A DNA stretch of 64,000 nucleotides. Origin: Coffea arabica (taxonomy: Eukaryota > Streptophyta > Magnoliopsida > Gentianales > Rubiaceae). The stretch spans positions 40,448,287 through 40,512,286 of the forward strand of contig NC_092326.1 in the NCBI RefSeq assembly GCF_036785885.1, read 5' to 3'. Of the stretch, positions 49,498 to 61,535 are shown in pieces (within the stretch, counting starts at the first letter, position 1; each line of letters starts with the position of its first letter). The notes below the pieces were generated by a model. It saw only the letters and a list, made by a program, of their open reading frames with translations, did no database searches and was not told where the DNA came from. The position numbers and the translations under genes were made by a program.

Positions 49498-49835
49498 AGC
49501 TGTTGTTACAATTGGTTAAATTGATGCCAATTCCTAAATATGTCGGGGGAACCTGTAATTAAACCTTTTTTTGGGTACATAACTTGAAAGGTTAGTACGG
49601 TCATTTCGTGTAGCCAAATTGGCTGCAATTTGCATCCGAATTCTAAAAGGGATGCAAGTGTAATTAATCAAACTTGAGCGGAACAGGACACAATTGTCTC
49701 AGATGTTATTTTACTTTTTACCACAACGTTTAAAAACCTCGCCTTAAACCCCCACTGAACCGGACGGAAAATTAAACAGGGCCGTTGTGATAAAACCCTG
49801 AAACCAAGAAGTTCGTGGTAATTGGGACAACGGAG
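49498..49835 (+). other. Presumed promoter and 5' UTR of CSL4
   Basis: Only 338 bp separate the LINE target duplication from the CSL4 start codon. I do not recognise a firm TATA box or other motif. An in-frame GTG at 49815 precedes the ATG but there is no reason to prefer it. Confidence 0.5.
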
Positions 49836-52800
49836 ATGAAGGAGGACGAGAAGAAAGAGTTGGTAACGCCCGGGGAAGTGTTGGGGACGGCGTCAGAGTT
49901 AAAAGCAGGGAAAGGTGCCTATTTCTCAGCCAATGATAAAACCATTTATGCCTCCCTCACTGGATTTCGCTCTATCATCCCTGCTCCGATTGACGCCACT
50001 GACCAGGTATATATTTTTTAAATGTTAAAAATAATATTCTGTAGCGGTTGAACGTTGATGTTTAGAACTGGAATATTTTAGACACTTTAATTTCTGCTTA
50101 AGAGCATGCAGCTTTCTTCTTCTTCTTCTTTGTTTTTTAATTATTATTACATGTCTTAGTGTGCTGCAAACAAAGTCTTGAGTTGTTGATTTAAATGGTT
50201 TAGTGGGTCTGGAGCTTTTTTGTGCTGCAAATTATGAAGGGCTGTGTTTGGAATTTGTATTATGTGGAAATCTAGCTTAACTTGAATAGGAAAAAATGGT
50301 TAAAATTTGTAATTGCAGTTCTGACAGAGAACCTAATACAGCGTTAATGTATCTCTACCATGTTGTTTGGATAAAGTTGAATAGCTTAACGAATGGTGAT
50401 GTTTGAACGTTCCGACTGAAGAGGTGATTAACGAGTTATATGGCACCAATGGAGCCTTTGTTTGGTTTGAGGAAATTCGGGAGGGAGGATAAGCTGATGG
50501 TCTCAGAGGGAAAGGAAGAAGTATTCAGATTAAGAAAATGAAGACGGGAAAGAGTCAATTTTGTTTTTGGAATTCAGAGAAGATAATGTTGGTTCTTTTG
50601 GTATTAAAGAAACCTTTTTATTGTATTTCTTGATCCAGATTTTGCCCCATTTTGGAACACAAACAATCATTGATCTTTGAATGGCTAGTTCTTCCTCTTG
50701 TTTTCCTGGCTTTTGTTTGTCAAAACCAATCCAATGACAAAAGATTGAGAATCTCGTAATCCTGTTCTCTGTTTACTATATTACTTCAAAGTGTCTGGTG
50801 CGGTTTTGATTTTAAGTAACCAGGATTCAGGATTGGAAATAGGATAATATTGTAAAGTTCTGGATTTGGTTAATATTTTCTGCTCATGGATATTCTTTTT
50901 CTCCGTCCTCTATACCTCTAAGAATGCCTTATTGTGGTTGTACATGGAATGCAAGGTTTAATTGCAGTTTTTTTTTTTTGTGGATCATTACCAGAGACCA
51001 ACTGTGGAAGTTACTGGCCACAAAGCCCATGGTGCTGTTCCTGAGCCTGGGTCTGTTGTCATTGCTAGGGTAAGGTTTTGGTCTCATACTTTTCTTTTAT
51101 TTTGTTTCTGGCTGATGCTCATGCTATATCTAGTTATGATATTTATAAGTGCCCCTAGAGAATTAGTATGTTTTAATCAGTAGGACTTGTGATGTAGCTT
51201 GAAACAGCAATTGTGGATAAGAAAGGATTTTGGGATGGTTAGTTATAGAAATTGTTAACGAAATAATGATAGAAGCGAGCAGCCAGCAATGGGATTTTAG
51301 AAGAAAGCAAAAAAGGAAGAGGAAGAGTAGGAATTTCTATTATCCAGCCCAATTTTCCATCCCAAGGTAAAGTTGTTTGGAGCTTCCAAAGAAAGCTGAA
51401 TTAACATCATTAAGCCACCGTATTATTATTATACATTTCATCACCTCATATACTAGTTACTACTGACGTACATAGATGCCCACATATGTAAGACTTCTTA
51501 AGGAATAGTAACAACTAAGGAACTAGAAGCTAAGGAACCAGGAAGCCAAATTTTATCAAAGCACTTCTTAAAGTTTGACCCAGCACTACAAAAACCCTAA
51601 TTTTAATGAAGGAGCCTGGCTTGGACAAAAGACTTCCTACTTGGGACACATTGACCTATTTCGGTACTCTCTGAAGGTGAAAAATTGCTTTTCAATCACT
51701 AAATTCCTAATAAAATGAAAATATAACTAATAGCTCAAAATCAATCTAAAGTGCATTACAGTTATCATAAACAGCAAGAAACTGACAGAATCAAGTCATC
51801 GACCAGTGTATGTATGCCCAAAACCTTTATGGTGTCTAATGTCTCTTGTATGATCATGTCTGGTTTATGTTTATCTCTGGTATAGAAAGAACCATGGTTT
51901 TCTAGGTAACCCTTTCTATGTTTCTGTCGTTTTTTCTATAGATAACAAAAGTGATGGCTAGAATGGCTTCAGCAGATATCATGTGTGTTGGTCCCAAGTC
52001 CGTAAGAGAAAAATTCACAGGCATCATCAGGTAAGGGATTTTGGTAAGGCATTATTAGGTAAGGGATGGATGCTACCCAACCATCCCTACCCCATCTTAT
52101 CTCTAGTGATTTCGTCCAGTCAGCACTTAAGCTAACAATTAAACTCTCTGTGTTGCTCTCTCTCTCTCTCTCTCTCTGAATCATTGGCTAGATAAATTTT
52201 TATGGTAGGTTCATGTCAATGGATTTCCTCTTTTCAATTGCTTATTCATATGTCTTTGTGAACTATGCTTGTATTCTTAATCCGGAACAATATCTTTTGG
52301 TTCTGTATAAGGTATATGATACTTGGAGTCATACTTAGACATGTTACAAATTAGGTGTTACGCTTGCATTTCTGTATCCCGTTAAGTTTTATAATGCTAT
52401 CTGCTCATATTGATGTTTCTTCAGTTCATGGGAATTGAAGTACCATAGAACTTCTAATTACGCACCTTGTCACTTGACACTAATTTTGTTGAATAGGCAG
52501 CAAGATGTAAGAGCAACTGAGATTGACAAGGTTGAAATGCATGCTTCTTTCCACCCGGGTGACATTGTTAGAGCGCTGGTTGTATCCTTCATGTATATAA
52601 ATGTCATTTTCTTAACATTTATTCTTCCTAGATTTGTTGTCTTGGCTGAAGTTTTTCACATAGCAAAGCAGTACTGGTAGGATAGGCCTGGACACGTGAT
52701 GCTTATCTTGAATTCCTTTCAGTGTTGGCTTATTTTATCATACCAAACTGGATGACACGTCTCAAGCACTTGAAATTGGTTAATTTATTGCAAGGCAAAG

Positions 52801-54370
52801 TGTATCCAACTGGATGATTTTCTCACATTTATATGATCAGCATAGGTATGTTGCAGTGTTTAGTACTTAAATTAAAAAAAAAAGAGGTTTTTTATGAAAG
52901 CAAAAAAGTTATTTAAACAATAGCTGCTCCCTGGTCTAGCAAAATGGTGGAATATTACTTGGCTTTCTAGAGAAATTTTTTTTGAATCTTTTGTGTTTAA
53001 ATTTATGTGCCTTTTGTTGGTTAGTGTAACATGGTTGTTCTGTATGCATCAGTTTAATCACATTTACAGATTTTAGTTTCTTTAACCTCTTTCATCAGCT
53101 GTCCCTAGGGGATGCACGGGCATATTATTTATCTACTGCCAAAAATGAACTCGGTGTTGTATCTGCTGAAAGTTCAGCAGGTAGAGATTCCTGAATCATT
53201 TCGTCTGTTTTCTTATGGGATAGTTACCTTGATGATCCATGTATCTTAAACTTGTTGCTGTTTGAATTACATAGTTATGTCTATATACTCATAGTGTCAG
53301 TATGTGATTCTGCTCTGTGCTTGTTGGATATTTTTGATAACTCATGTAATTGCAATCTCAAAATACATTTTTGTGATGGTAGAAGAGGGAATGAAGGTGT
53401 TGTTTGGACAGTGAGGAACTGGAAGAACAAAAATTTGCAAGTGTGAGAAAGTAAACACTTGTTTGATAGTTTCATAAGGAGTTATAATAAAACATTAAAT
53501 ATTCAAGCATCTAAGAGCCAACAGAAGTCCAAATTTTCATATACACACGTAGGAAAGACAAGTCATTTTGAGTGCGACTTGGTAAAATGCTTTCCATTAA
53601 ATGTACTAGTAGATGTTCAGTTAATGGTTATTAGTTGAATGATATTGTTTGTCCTTTACATTCTTGCTTTTGAATTTTGTAGTAACATCTTTTATCTGAT
53701 TTTGGATCTTTTTTCCCCTTATTGTAGTATACAATACATTTCCTAGCCTAGACTCTAGCATATATGACTTTGGTTGAAATGTTTGCCAGTTGTTATTCTT
53801 TTAGAGGCATGTATACTTAGCTTTTCTTTCCATGTTTTGGTGTTGTTTTAGTCTGCAATGGACCTCATACTATAAAAAAATTGGAAGACAAAATGTAGGC
53901 TTTACATCTATAATGTGCTGTTTGGTGCTTGAAGTCTTCCCATTTTTTCCTTTTTCGCAGTCATATGCACATTACAACCTTGCAGACCCAATGATAGAAG
54001 CATAGAGCACAGCAGTTAAGAAAGTTTGCCCGGAACCTTACAGCCTTGCAGCCTGGAACTACTATACATATGGCATGTTCTTTTTTTACCTGATAACCTT
54101 CTAAACAATGACCTGATGGCAAACTTTTGGCCATTTCAAACTGTTATTGACCTCAAATGTGTTTTCATGTCAATTGTTACTTGGTACCCTAGTAATCCTC
54201 TAATTTTTACTTGTGATTTCATCACTGGATGCACTCAGGAGGTTTACATGACTTCTGATAGCTAGTTTAAACTTACAGGTGGGGAAATGGTTCCAATTAG
54301 TTGGACGGAGATGCAGTGCCCATTGACTGGTCAAATTGAGCGGAGAAAAGTCGCGAAGGTTGGAGCATAA
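49836..54370 (+). CDS. CSL4: Exosome complex cap subunit CSL4 (EXOSC1 homologue)
   Basis: Exons 49836-50006, 50995-51069, 51942-52030, 52497-52581, 53099-53180 and 54279-54370 give 197 aa, matching the roughly 195 aa of human EXOSC1. CSL4 is one of three S1/KH cap proteins on the six-subunit exosome ring and helps feed RNA to the 3'-5' nucleases in nucleus and cytosol. The N-terminal domain has VTPGEVLG (10-17). An S1 RNA-binding domain covers about 65-150, with PEPGSVVIAR, ITKVMARMASADIMCVG and [32 protein letters not shown] (read across exons). The C-terminal zinc-ribbon-like domain has only one cysteine, C181 in EMQCPLTGQ, so it probably binds no metal. The ATG at 49836 gives the family N-terminus. 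Intron 4 (52582-53098) has U12-type signals. Confidence 0.95.
50007..50994 (+). other. First CSL4 intron (988 bp)
   Basis: This is a T-rich intron with a GT donor at 50007 and an acceptor after a poly-T run ending at 50994. No internal gene or repeat with clear ends was seen. Confidence 0.75.
51070..51941 (+). other. Second CSL4 intron (872 bp)
   Basis: The exons on either side join as VVIAR-ITKVMA, contiguous in the S1 domain. The intron contains an A/G-rich patch near 51295-51325 and no recognisable element. Confidence 0.75.
52155..52178. repeat. (CT)n microsatellite in CSL4 intron 3
   Basis: About 12 CT repeats lie in the intron between exons 51942-52030 and 52497-52581. Confidence 0.9.
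52582..53098 (+). other. U12-type (minor spliceosome) intron in CSL4
   Basis: The 5' splice site gtatccttcatg (52582-52593) matches the U12 GTATCCTT consensus. The element ttctttaac (53078-53086) differs at one base from the U12 branch-point consensus TTCCTTAAC. Its adenosines sit 14-15 nt before the exon start at 53099, within the short window U12 introns require. The intron is phase 0 and ends in AG. Confidence 0.85.
53181..54278 (+). other. Last CSL4 intron (1,098 bp)
   Basis: This is a phase-1 intron inside the ESSAGGEM sequence. It is T-rich, and open frames in it are short and not family-like. Confidence 0.75.
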
Positions 54371-55336
54371 CATTGAACAGTGGCAAAATCTCTGCACACT
54401 ATCTTCTATGCCCTTCTATTGTTGAAGATGGAGGACATCCTCCGATTTCTGTGCTGTGGCTTTTCACCTGTAATTTTTGCCTCGTACTAGTCCAGGTTTC
54501 TATGTAGGTTGTTGACTATATCCATTTCTTGTATGCTTAGTAGTATCAAAAAGTTAATTGTTCACGTTCTTTTGTTGCGCCAGTTGTTTTAGTTGCCCAA
54601 CTGGAGATATGAAGTGTCTTAGTATGATAGCAAGATATTGCATATTTGTGATATGGGATGGGAGAGTTGCCTACTGGAATATTTTGCCCTTGAGCATCTA
54701 TGATATGCCTCTGGTTTGGTGTATTTACTATTTTTTGAATATGGAGAATGGTTTTTGAAGCGTTTTTGATAAAATTTGGTGCAAAGTGTCGAGCATAACA
54801 ATTTATTAGTACGTGCCAAAACAAGTTGGCTCAATTAGTAAAACAAGTTGGCTCAATTAGTAAGAACGGTCACTTCCTTCGTAAATAGTTTTATATTTAA
54901 ATCTCTCTATCAATATCAATGTAAAAACTTTGTTGATGAACAATTTATAAGAATCTTTACAAATGACTTGTGATTCTGGAAATATACCCGGATCTGTGGT
55001 GATCGGGAGCTGAATTCATCCAAACATTTTCTTACCAAAACAAAGACATAAGCTGTATTAGCAGGTGTGTGTGTGTGTACGACAACAAGCTATAAAAGTA
55101 GTTGGAGAAGTTCTCTTTTAGAATTTAACCAGTAAAAATATCAGACGGATACATTTCTATTTTCTAGGATAAACGAACTCTATTGATCTTTTGCCTTCAA
55201 GCACACAACACTGTCCAAAAGCCTTATCCAAATGGACCCAGAATGAATTCTGTAATTTCACTCACAACGAACTGAAATTAGTTAAGCTGCCAAAATTTGC
55301 GTGGCAAAGCAGCAATTCCCAGTCTACGACAGGACA
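54371..55336 (+). other. Intergenic region between CSL4 and the plastid protein gene
   Basis: The region holds the CSL4 3' UTR and the next gene's promoter, since both genes run in the same direction. A perfect 22-bp tandem duplication lies at 54818-54839 and 54840-54861. It contains ttggctcaattagt, which resembles a tRNA A box. A short GT repeat lies near 55067-55078. Confidence 0.65.
54818..54861. repeat. Perfect 22-bp tandem duplication with an A-box-like core
   Basis: Two identical 22-bp units lie head to tail. Each includes ttggctcaattagt, similar to the polymerase III A box. An attatattt/aaatctctc stretch about 40 bp later is only weakly B-box-like, so this may be a decayed SINE head. 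Confidence 0.6.
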
Positions 55337-58300
55337 ATGGCTTCATCCTTATCACATCTGCTCCTCCTCCTCAAACCTCCTTCCAATCTCCCTTCCGCGC
55401 AAAACGTTTTCTTTTTCGGAACCGCACAACCTATTGCGTCCCGCCCTCATTCCAGACCTTTCTTCAGAAGAAAGCTACCCACTAAAATCCCTTTTGCCAT
55501 TACAGAATCAGGCTCTCCCAAATCCCTTGACCCGGACCCAAAATCCCTTCTTCAAGAACTTGCTGTAAGCATTTTACATCCCTTTTCTCGTATTTTCGAT
55601 GTGCCCTGCATTTTTGTTTATTTTTGCTAATAAGTTTTTCGTTCGGGGTCGCATTTTGTTCTTTTGGCTGTTTTACTTGGCAGGAGACTTTTGTTCTTCC
55701 AGCAGATTACTTTTCCAAGCTCCCTCGTGATCTTCGTCTTGATGTAAGTGGTATCATGTTAAAACATGTTAGTATGGAGACGGTAAACATGCAATCATTT
55801 TGAAGGGTCATGATTGATTGGGATAAATTGCTCCGCTTACAGTTGAATGATGCAGCTTTTGATCTTTCAAATGGACCAGTTAAAGATGAGGTAATTTTTT
55901 CATCATTTCCTTGATTAGCTTTTGCAACTGCAGCGGAAAGTGCTCAATTTCTGCTGTTAGATGCTTCAAAATGATTGTTTGGATATCGGTACCCAAAGGT
56001 ACTCATTTGTGGGTCTTTGCAATAATATTGATATTTAATTCTATATTTAAAGAATATGGATGGTTTTATATGGTTTTCATAAATAAATAGATAAGCAGAT
56101 AAAGTTTTAAAAAAAAAAATACCTGCCTTTGTGCTCAACAAAAGCATCAGTATTTCTTAAATTTAGAATAAGAACATCAATGTTTTTGTAAAAGAACCCT
56201 GCATTTGGGCTTGAGCATTTCATCTTAACTCTGAATAAGATAAAGAAGGTAATACTTCATATTTGTGTCTGTATCTCAGTAGCGAAGCATCATCTTGTAA
56301 TTGAAGTTCATTGTGATGTTACTTACTAATACTGTGCTTTTGCTTATCTTTTTCAAAATTTTGGTGTCCATCCAATTTAGAATGCCCGTTCATAAGAATA
56401 TAGGTGCAAAGGTTAAGTCTATTTTGTTAAAGACTCGTCTCTTTGTAGCCTTTTGCTCTAATTAGTCGAAAATAAGTTGTATAATTTGGTGCTGCAGAGT
56501 TCTTTGTTTGTCCACCCTTTTACGTTTTCAAAAATGTTGGCTTTTAGATGGGTCCATGGGATTCTAATCATTTGTCCAGAGTTAGTATACTAGCTAGTGA
56601 ATAGCAGCCATCCTGCATGGATTCTTATCTGCTTTGTATGCGATGTAGTTGGTTATATCTCCGCTGACACAAGAAAGACAACCTATTATTGATTTAAAGA
56701 CCTGCAGACCAATTATGATATACATTTGCCCTAGACATTTCTATCATCTGCAATGATAAATGAAGCCAATAACTTGAGGGATTTTTTTCTGGCCATGCTA
56801 CCTTGATGCTGTTTTTGCTTATTTCAGCACTTTCTGCATGTTAATCTTACTGCCTGGAAGCTTGATGGAGCTTGCTTTGCCAAGAAAAGGTTTTTGTGGT
56901 CTTGGTGAATTTCTTTGCTGTTTGAACATGACATAAGTAGTTCTAATTGCTCACTGATCCATTCATATCTTATGGTGATTGGAAAATATTGTTATCCAAT
57001 TAAAGGGCCCATTGGAACTTAAGCATTTGAATTTTACTGGCAGTGTGGTGAAGAGCTTGGAGAAATATTGTTAAATATAAGTCGAGCATGGGAACTGGCA
57101 GAGGCATCAACTTCTGCAGCTTTAGTAAGCAGGTTACCCGTGATGGTGGACTCATTGACAGATGGGAATAAATCAGGCAAGAAAAGAGGCTTATGAATAG
57201 GGTGTTTTGTATGTTGTTATATGATTGTTGTTGTATCTCCAATCTCTAAGTGAATGCTTGAGCTTCCCTCTGCTATTTGTGTTTATTGCTAGTTAGCACT
57301 TGGTAAGCGCCTAATATCTGCTGGAAGAAGGTTCCAGTCCATGGGGAAATATGATCAAGGCGAGCCAGAAATGGTATTTTCACTTTTGTGTTTTTTGTGA
57401 ACCTATGGAACTAGAACTTTGACTGTGCAAGTGAAGGCATGTCTTTGTGGTCATAGTAAGATTTTGTCAAGTTTGTGAATGAAAACACGTGAACTTATGT
57501 CCTTGAGCTGCTGTTCAACAAGTCTTAATTGTTTAGTGTGCTAGTCGTTGATGTTCAATCATGTTGTAATCAGCTTTTGCATTTTCATGTCAACAAACAG
57601 CCTTGTTGGCATCTAACCCAGAAATTTACCCTCTCCTCCAAAAAGGAGACTGGCATTGTTTTTCCTTGCCTCTTCAAATTTTTTGCCAAGAGCAATGGTG
57701 ACCTTCGTTGCTTAGGCAAAGGTCTTTTATGTAGTCTACCCCTCCACGTAAACACCATGAGATTCACCATACGTGCATTTTCATTTGGTCTTTTTCATTT
57801 TTAACGTATGAATGGATGCTCAATCAGTATAGATTGCGAAAGTTATGATTAGGACGGGGAAGTTTTTATCTGCAAGAGCAGTATCTACAGTGACTAGTGC
57901 AGAACCAAAGCAGGAAACTAGGACTCTGAAGGTTTGTGTTTTGCAGTTATAGGAAGTGAGGATTTTATATAACTATATCAGGAGAAATTTGCTAATGCAA
58001 CAAGTCATCTTGGCACAGTTTGGAGAGCTTCAGGTTGAACTGACTCCAGATAAAGCCTACATTGGGGCTGTTATAGGCTTGCTTTTTGGGTAAGTTTTTC
58101 CCTTTAATTATGTATATTCTACTTCATAACTGTAAAAGAAGCCTAGACAGTCACGGTCACTGTTTCATGTTTGAAATACAGCACTCTGTCATGGGGATTA
58201 AGTCAGGGCATCGAAAGTATACCAGAGAGCTCATTGCAATATGCAAATGACAATGCTTTGTTGCTTGCAAAGGTGCTTGATAGTTATATTACTTGATTGC

Positions 58301-58461
58301 AAGTTATCTGGTTCCTTCTGCATACTCTATAACTGTAAATCTCGTTGCAGTCATTGCGAGGAGCGCTACTTGCACTGTGTTATTCATCTACGCTCTTGTC
58401 CGGTTTTACATCTGTGGGACTTCTCTTGCTTGGAGTACAACTTGGTTCAAAAGAAAAGTGA
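55337..58461 (+). CDS. Predicted plastid-targeted two-helix membrane protein of unknown function
   Basis: Exons 55337-55564, 55684-55743, 55843-55890, 57044-57176, 57297-57373, 57833-57931, 58019-58089, 58182-58272 and 58351-58461 give 305 aa in phase throughout. Residues 1 to about 55 are rich in Ser, Pro and Arg with few acids, a chloroplast transit-peptide pattern. A soluble helical middle follows, with ETFVLPADYFSKLPRDLRL, LNDAAFDLSNGPVKDECGEEL and GKRLISAGRRFQSMGKYDQGE. Two hydrophobic segments lie near 229-250 and 272-301, the second extending almost to the C-terminus (QLGSKEK). From memory it resembles plant proteins of the At5g08540 type, sometimes labelled as an rRNA methyltransferase. 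I see no methyltransferase motif here, so I would not transfer that label. Intron 4 starts with GC instead of GT. The ATG at 55337 is the first in frame; an upstream GTG at 55301 is not needed. Confidence 0.85.
55891..57043 (+). other. Long intron in the plastid protein gene (1,153 bp)
   Basis: The flanking exons join as ...GPVKDE-CGEELGE. The intron is AT-rich with no recognisable element and the open frames are short. Confidence 0.75.
57374..57832 (+). other. Intron of the plastid protein gene (459 bp)
   Basis: The flanking exons join as ...GEPEM-IAKVMI. Less AT-rich sequence at 57580-57800 is open on both strands for about 60-90 codons but resembles no protein I know. Confidence 0.65.
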
Positions 58462-59376
58462 TATTATTAGGATCTAATGATGGTTCTGATACTAATGGAT
58501 TGGATCAACGATCATTTTATCTGGGCTAAAAGCTGGTGCTCATAGTCCTTAATCGAGTAATATATTGCTCTACATTTTTGGTTTCCATTTCTGGTCATTT
58601 TCTTGAGTTTACCTCTTTGTCATTGGTCTCTGAGAACGTGTAATTGCTCTGAATGTCAAAGCTGTGACATCTGATGAACTTTCAACTCGAAGCATGCTTT
58701 ACTTGACATGGGAACAATGTATATTAGAATTGTTTTCCCTTTCAATGCTTTTAGCTTTAGACTTTTGACAGAATTGATAGCATAGAGAAACATTTTTGCT
58801 TACTGAAACTGATGATGGGTTTGTTCACCTGCTACGGTTTCTTGTCGCCATCATAGTGACAACAGACACAGAAAAACAGATGGTGCAGCGGCGACGGACG
58901 CCACATAATTAAGCTCATTTGACTTTTTTCTGTGTTTTTTTCCTTCGGATTCTTCTGCATCATCCAGTGAGATTCCATGACCATTCTGCTGATTCCATGT
59001 TCTATACAGACAAAACTGGTTGCTGTTCTGGATTCAGAGCATTTAGTTAGTAACTTGGAGTAGATCTGACTCGCTTAACATCGCCATCATGGGTTAGGTA
59101 CCATACTACCTCATTGCATATACTAATCAAATTATTAAGCGACTGCTAATCCCTTCAAGGGTCGTGTAAATTACTTGCTTGTGGCCTCTGGATTAATTTG
59201 ACTGCATCTTGCACCTTTCACTATCGGATCTCTTCAACGCTATGTTATAAGGCAATTTAATGAGCATTTCTGAGTCTAATAACATCTAGAGCTAATCAGT
59301 TAATATCTCATTCTTTTTATATTCATAATTTTCAATTTGCTCTTTCCGAGTATACAAATTGCACGCCCTTTAGCTT

Positions 59377-59378
<2 letters not shown>

Positions 59379-59430
<52 letters not shown>
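59379..59430. repeat. (AT)26 microsatellite
   Basis: This is an uninterrupted AT repeat of about 52 bp, the longest microsatellite in the window. It is likely to be length-polymorphic. Confidence 0.95.
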
Positions 59431-59433
<3 letters not shown>

Positions 59434-59522
59434 CCTGAAATTGGCTTCAACTGTACTACTAATCTTTAGCTTCAAAATATTTCTCCAAGTTTTCATCGTG
59501 ATTTAGAGTTGAGATGACAGAA

Positions 59523-60057
59523 GGAAAAATAGTTCAGAATGTCCCTTATATTTCGTCAAATGAATTTTTTCATCCTTTATTTTTAAAATAATAACTTTAC
59601 ATCCCTTATAAAATCAAGTCGATAAAATTTGATATCAACCCAACCCAAGTTTTCGATCATTTTTTATCCTGAATCCATTAAATGACTTGTACACGGTCAA
59701 ATTTTTAAGGGCAAAAAGGTTATACTCCATTTGTAGTTAAACAAATGACGCGATTCCTATTCATTTTGACTCCTAAAAAAGTAGGATCTGACCCGAATTA
59801 TATTCTTTTTTTTTTCCCCAAAAAAAAGTGGGATTGAACATAATGCATACTTATTTTTGTTACTAAAAAAGTGGGATATGAGAAAATTGACCAAATCTAG
59901 GTCATGTGATGATTTCAATCTAAAAAGTGATCGGAAACTTAAATTGGGATCAAATTTTGCTAACTTAAATTTGCAAGGGACGTAAATTAAATATTTTAAA
60001 AATAAAAGATAAAAAATTTATTTGACAAAATGTAAGAGACATTTTGAACCATTTTCC
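59523..60057. mobile_element. 535-bp inverted-repeat element with 9-bp TSD (Mutator-like MITE)
   Basis: The ends ggaaaaatagttcagaatgt and the inverse of cattttgaaccattttcc begin imperfect terminal inverted repeats that can be followed for about 150 bp into the element from each side. Flanks atgacagaa (59514-59522) and aagacagaa (60058-60066) form a 9-bp duplication with one mismatch. There is no coding capacity. It is unrelated in sequence to the element at 23260, but of the same structural type. Confidence 0.82.
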
Positions 60058-61535
60058 AAGACAGAATAATTAGTTAGCACTATTTTGCTTGCTGACCTTG
60101 TTTTAGAAACCATGTACAAATTGACTCTATTATTGGCAATTCAACCATAGGTGACATCTCTTATCATTTCTCTTTTCCATTACAAGTTATCATGTCCCGG
60201 ATCTCTACATTTTGACTTCGTTAATGAATATTCTGTCGGATTCTTACAGCGGTATCCAAATTATTAAGTATTTCGCAAAGACTCAGATGGTGTGCCCACC
60301 GAAAACAAAGTCATGAATCAGGCTGTAACAAGTTATCTAACTAATGCATGCCCAGACTGCTACGACTAGTATATTTATTCCATCAATTTGCATGAATTAT
60401 TTATCTCTGTTTCGATATAGTTCAGAAGGTTTTAACTTTCAACAAGTTTATAATAAAAATTGGCATCAATTTGTAGCATGACTAGAAATTAAAAAAGCAA
60501 AAACAAAAACAAATGACTAAACTTAATTTAAATATACTTAAAAGTAATATATATATATATGAGCGATCTGCAAGAACTCCTGTAACAGACTTATAGTGTC
60601 GAAAATATGCCCTAATTCGTAGTATGGCAAACGAAGTCGAATCCACCTAAACATATTACTAACCCCTTCCACACACACACACACATATATATAGGCAAAC
60701 TATTGCAAAACTACAGCATATTCATCAAATCAAATCCTGGTAACTTTATCTCACTACACCAAGAGCAAAATGAGAATTTGAATTAGACTCTTCCCTTTGG
60801 TTTTAACTTTTCAACCGTCTTAAGTGCAATGGACTTTGCATCATTTTTTTTTATAAATGTCAACTTTTACAGTTGTTTTGGTTTGTTCATGCTTAGCAAG
60901 CTAATGATGCTGACGAAATGAATTTCATTGGCAGTTCGCAGCTTCACAAATTCAAAAAAATCGAGTGCATTAAAAATTCAATAGGAAAATAAACAACAAA
61001 AGGAGGAACCATCAATCACGTAAGCAGAGAGATTAAAGAATTGAAGTTTGAATGGTAGATGGTTTTATATCATTTAAATATCGATTTTGGGTTAATCAAA
61101 TTACTTGAAGTATCTTCCTTGTTTGCTGCATGATGCAAGCAATTAGTCCATGAGCATACATGACCTTCTGTAGTGTACAGGTACTACACCCGGGGGGGTT
61201 CTTGCAAAGGCACAGAATCTCAACTAGTATTCTTTCCAACATATTTTCTATAGCTACTTCGTGTTTTTAATGTAGATTAGTTGGGCAACTTGATAGTGAA
61301 CAAAAAGAAAACAAGGTTCGACATGGTAAACGCTAGTCAATAGTCACTCACTCTTTTGGTTGTTTCAATTTTTCTTTGTTGCCTAAAGAGTAAATATATA
61401 CTTCATTTCAAGGATTGAGAATTTTTTGTCCTAATTGACAAGAAATGTACTCGTATAAGCCTGCTTTTTGAGCTTTTGGTTTCCCTTTTAGGGAAATTGG
61501 TGGTCGTCTATGGTATTTGCCCAATTGGATAAAGG

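Noticed and set aside
49815..49835. N-terminal extension of CSL4 from 49815
   Set aside because: The codon there is GTG; the ATG at 49836 gives the family N-terminus.
55301..55336. Upstream start of the plastid protein gene at 55301
   Set aside because: It is GTG, not ATG, and the ATG at 55337 yields a normal transit peptide.
57585..57804. Open frames on both strands in an intron of the plastid gene
   Set aside because: The flanking exons join perfectly without it and no protein family is recognisable.
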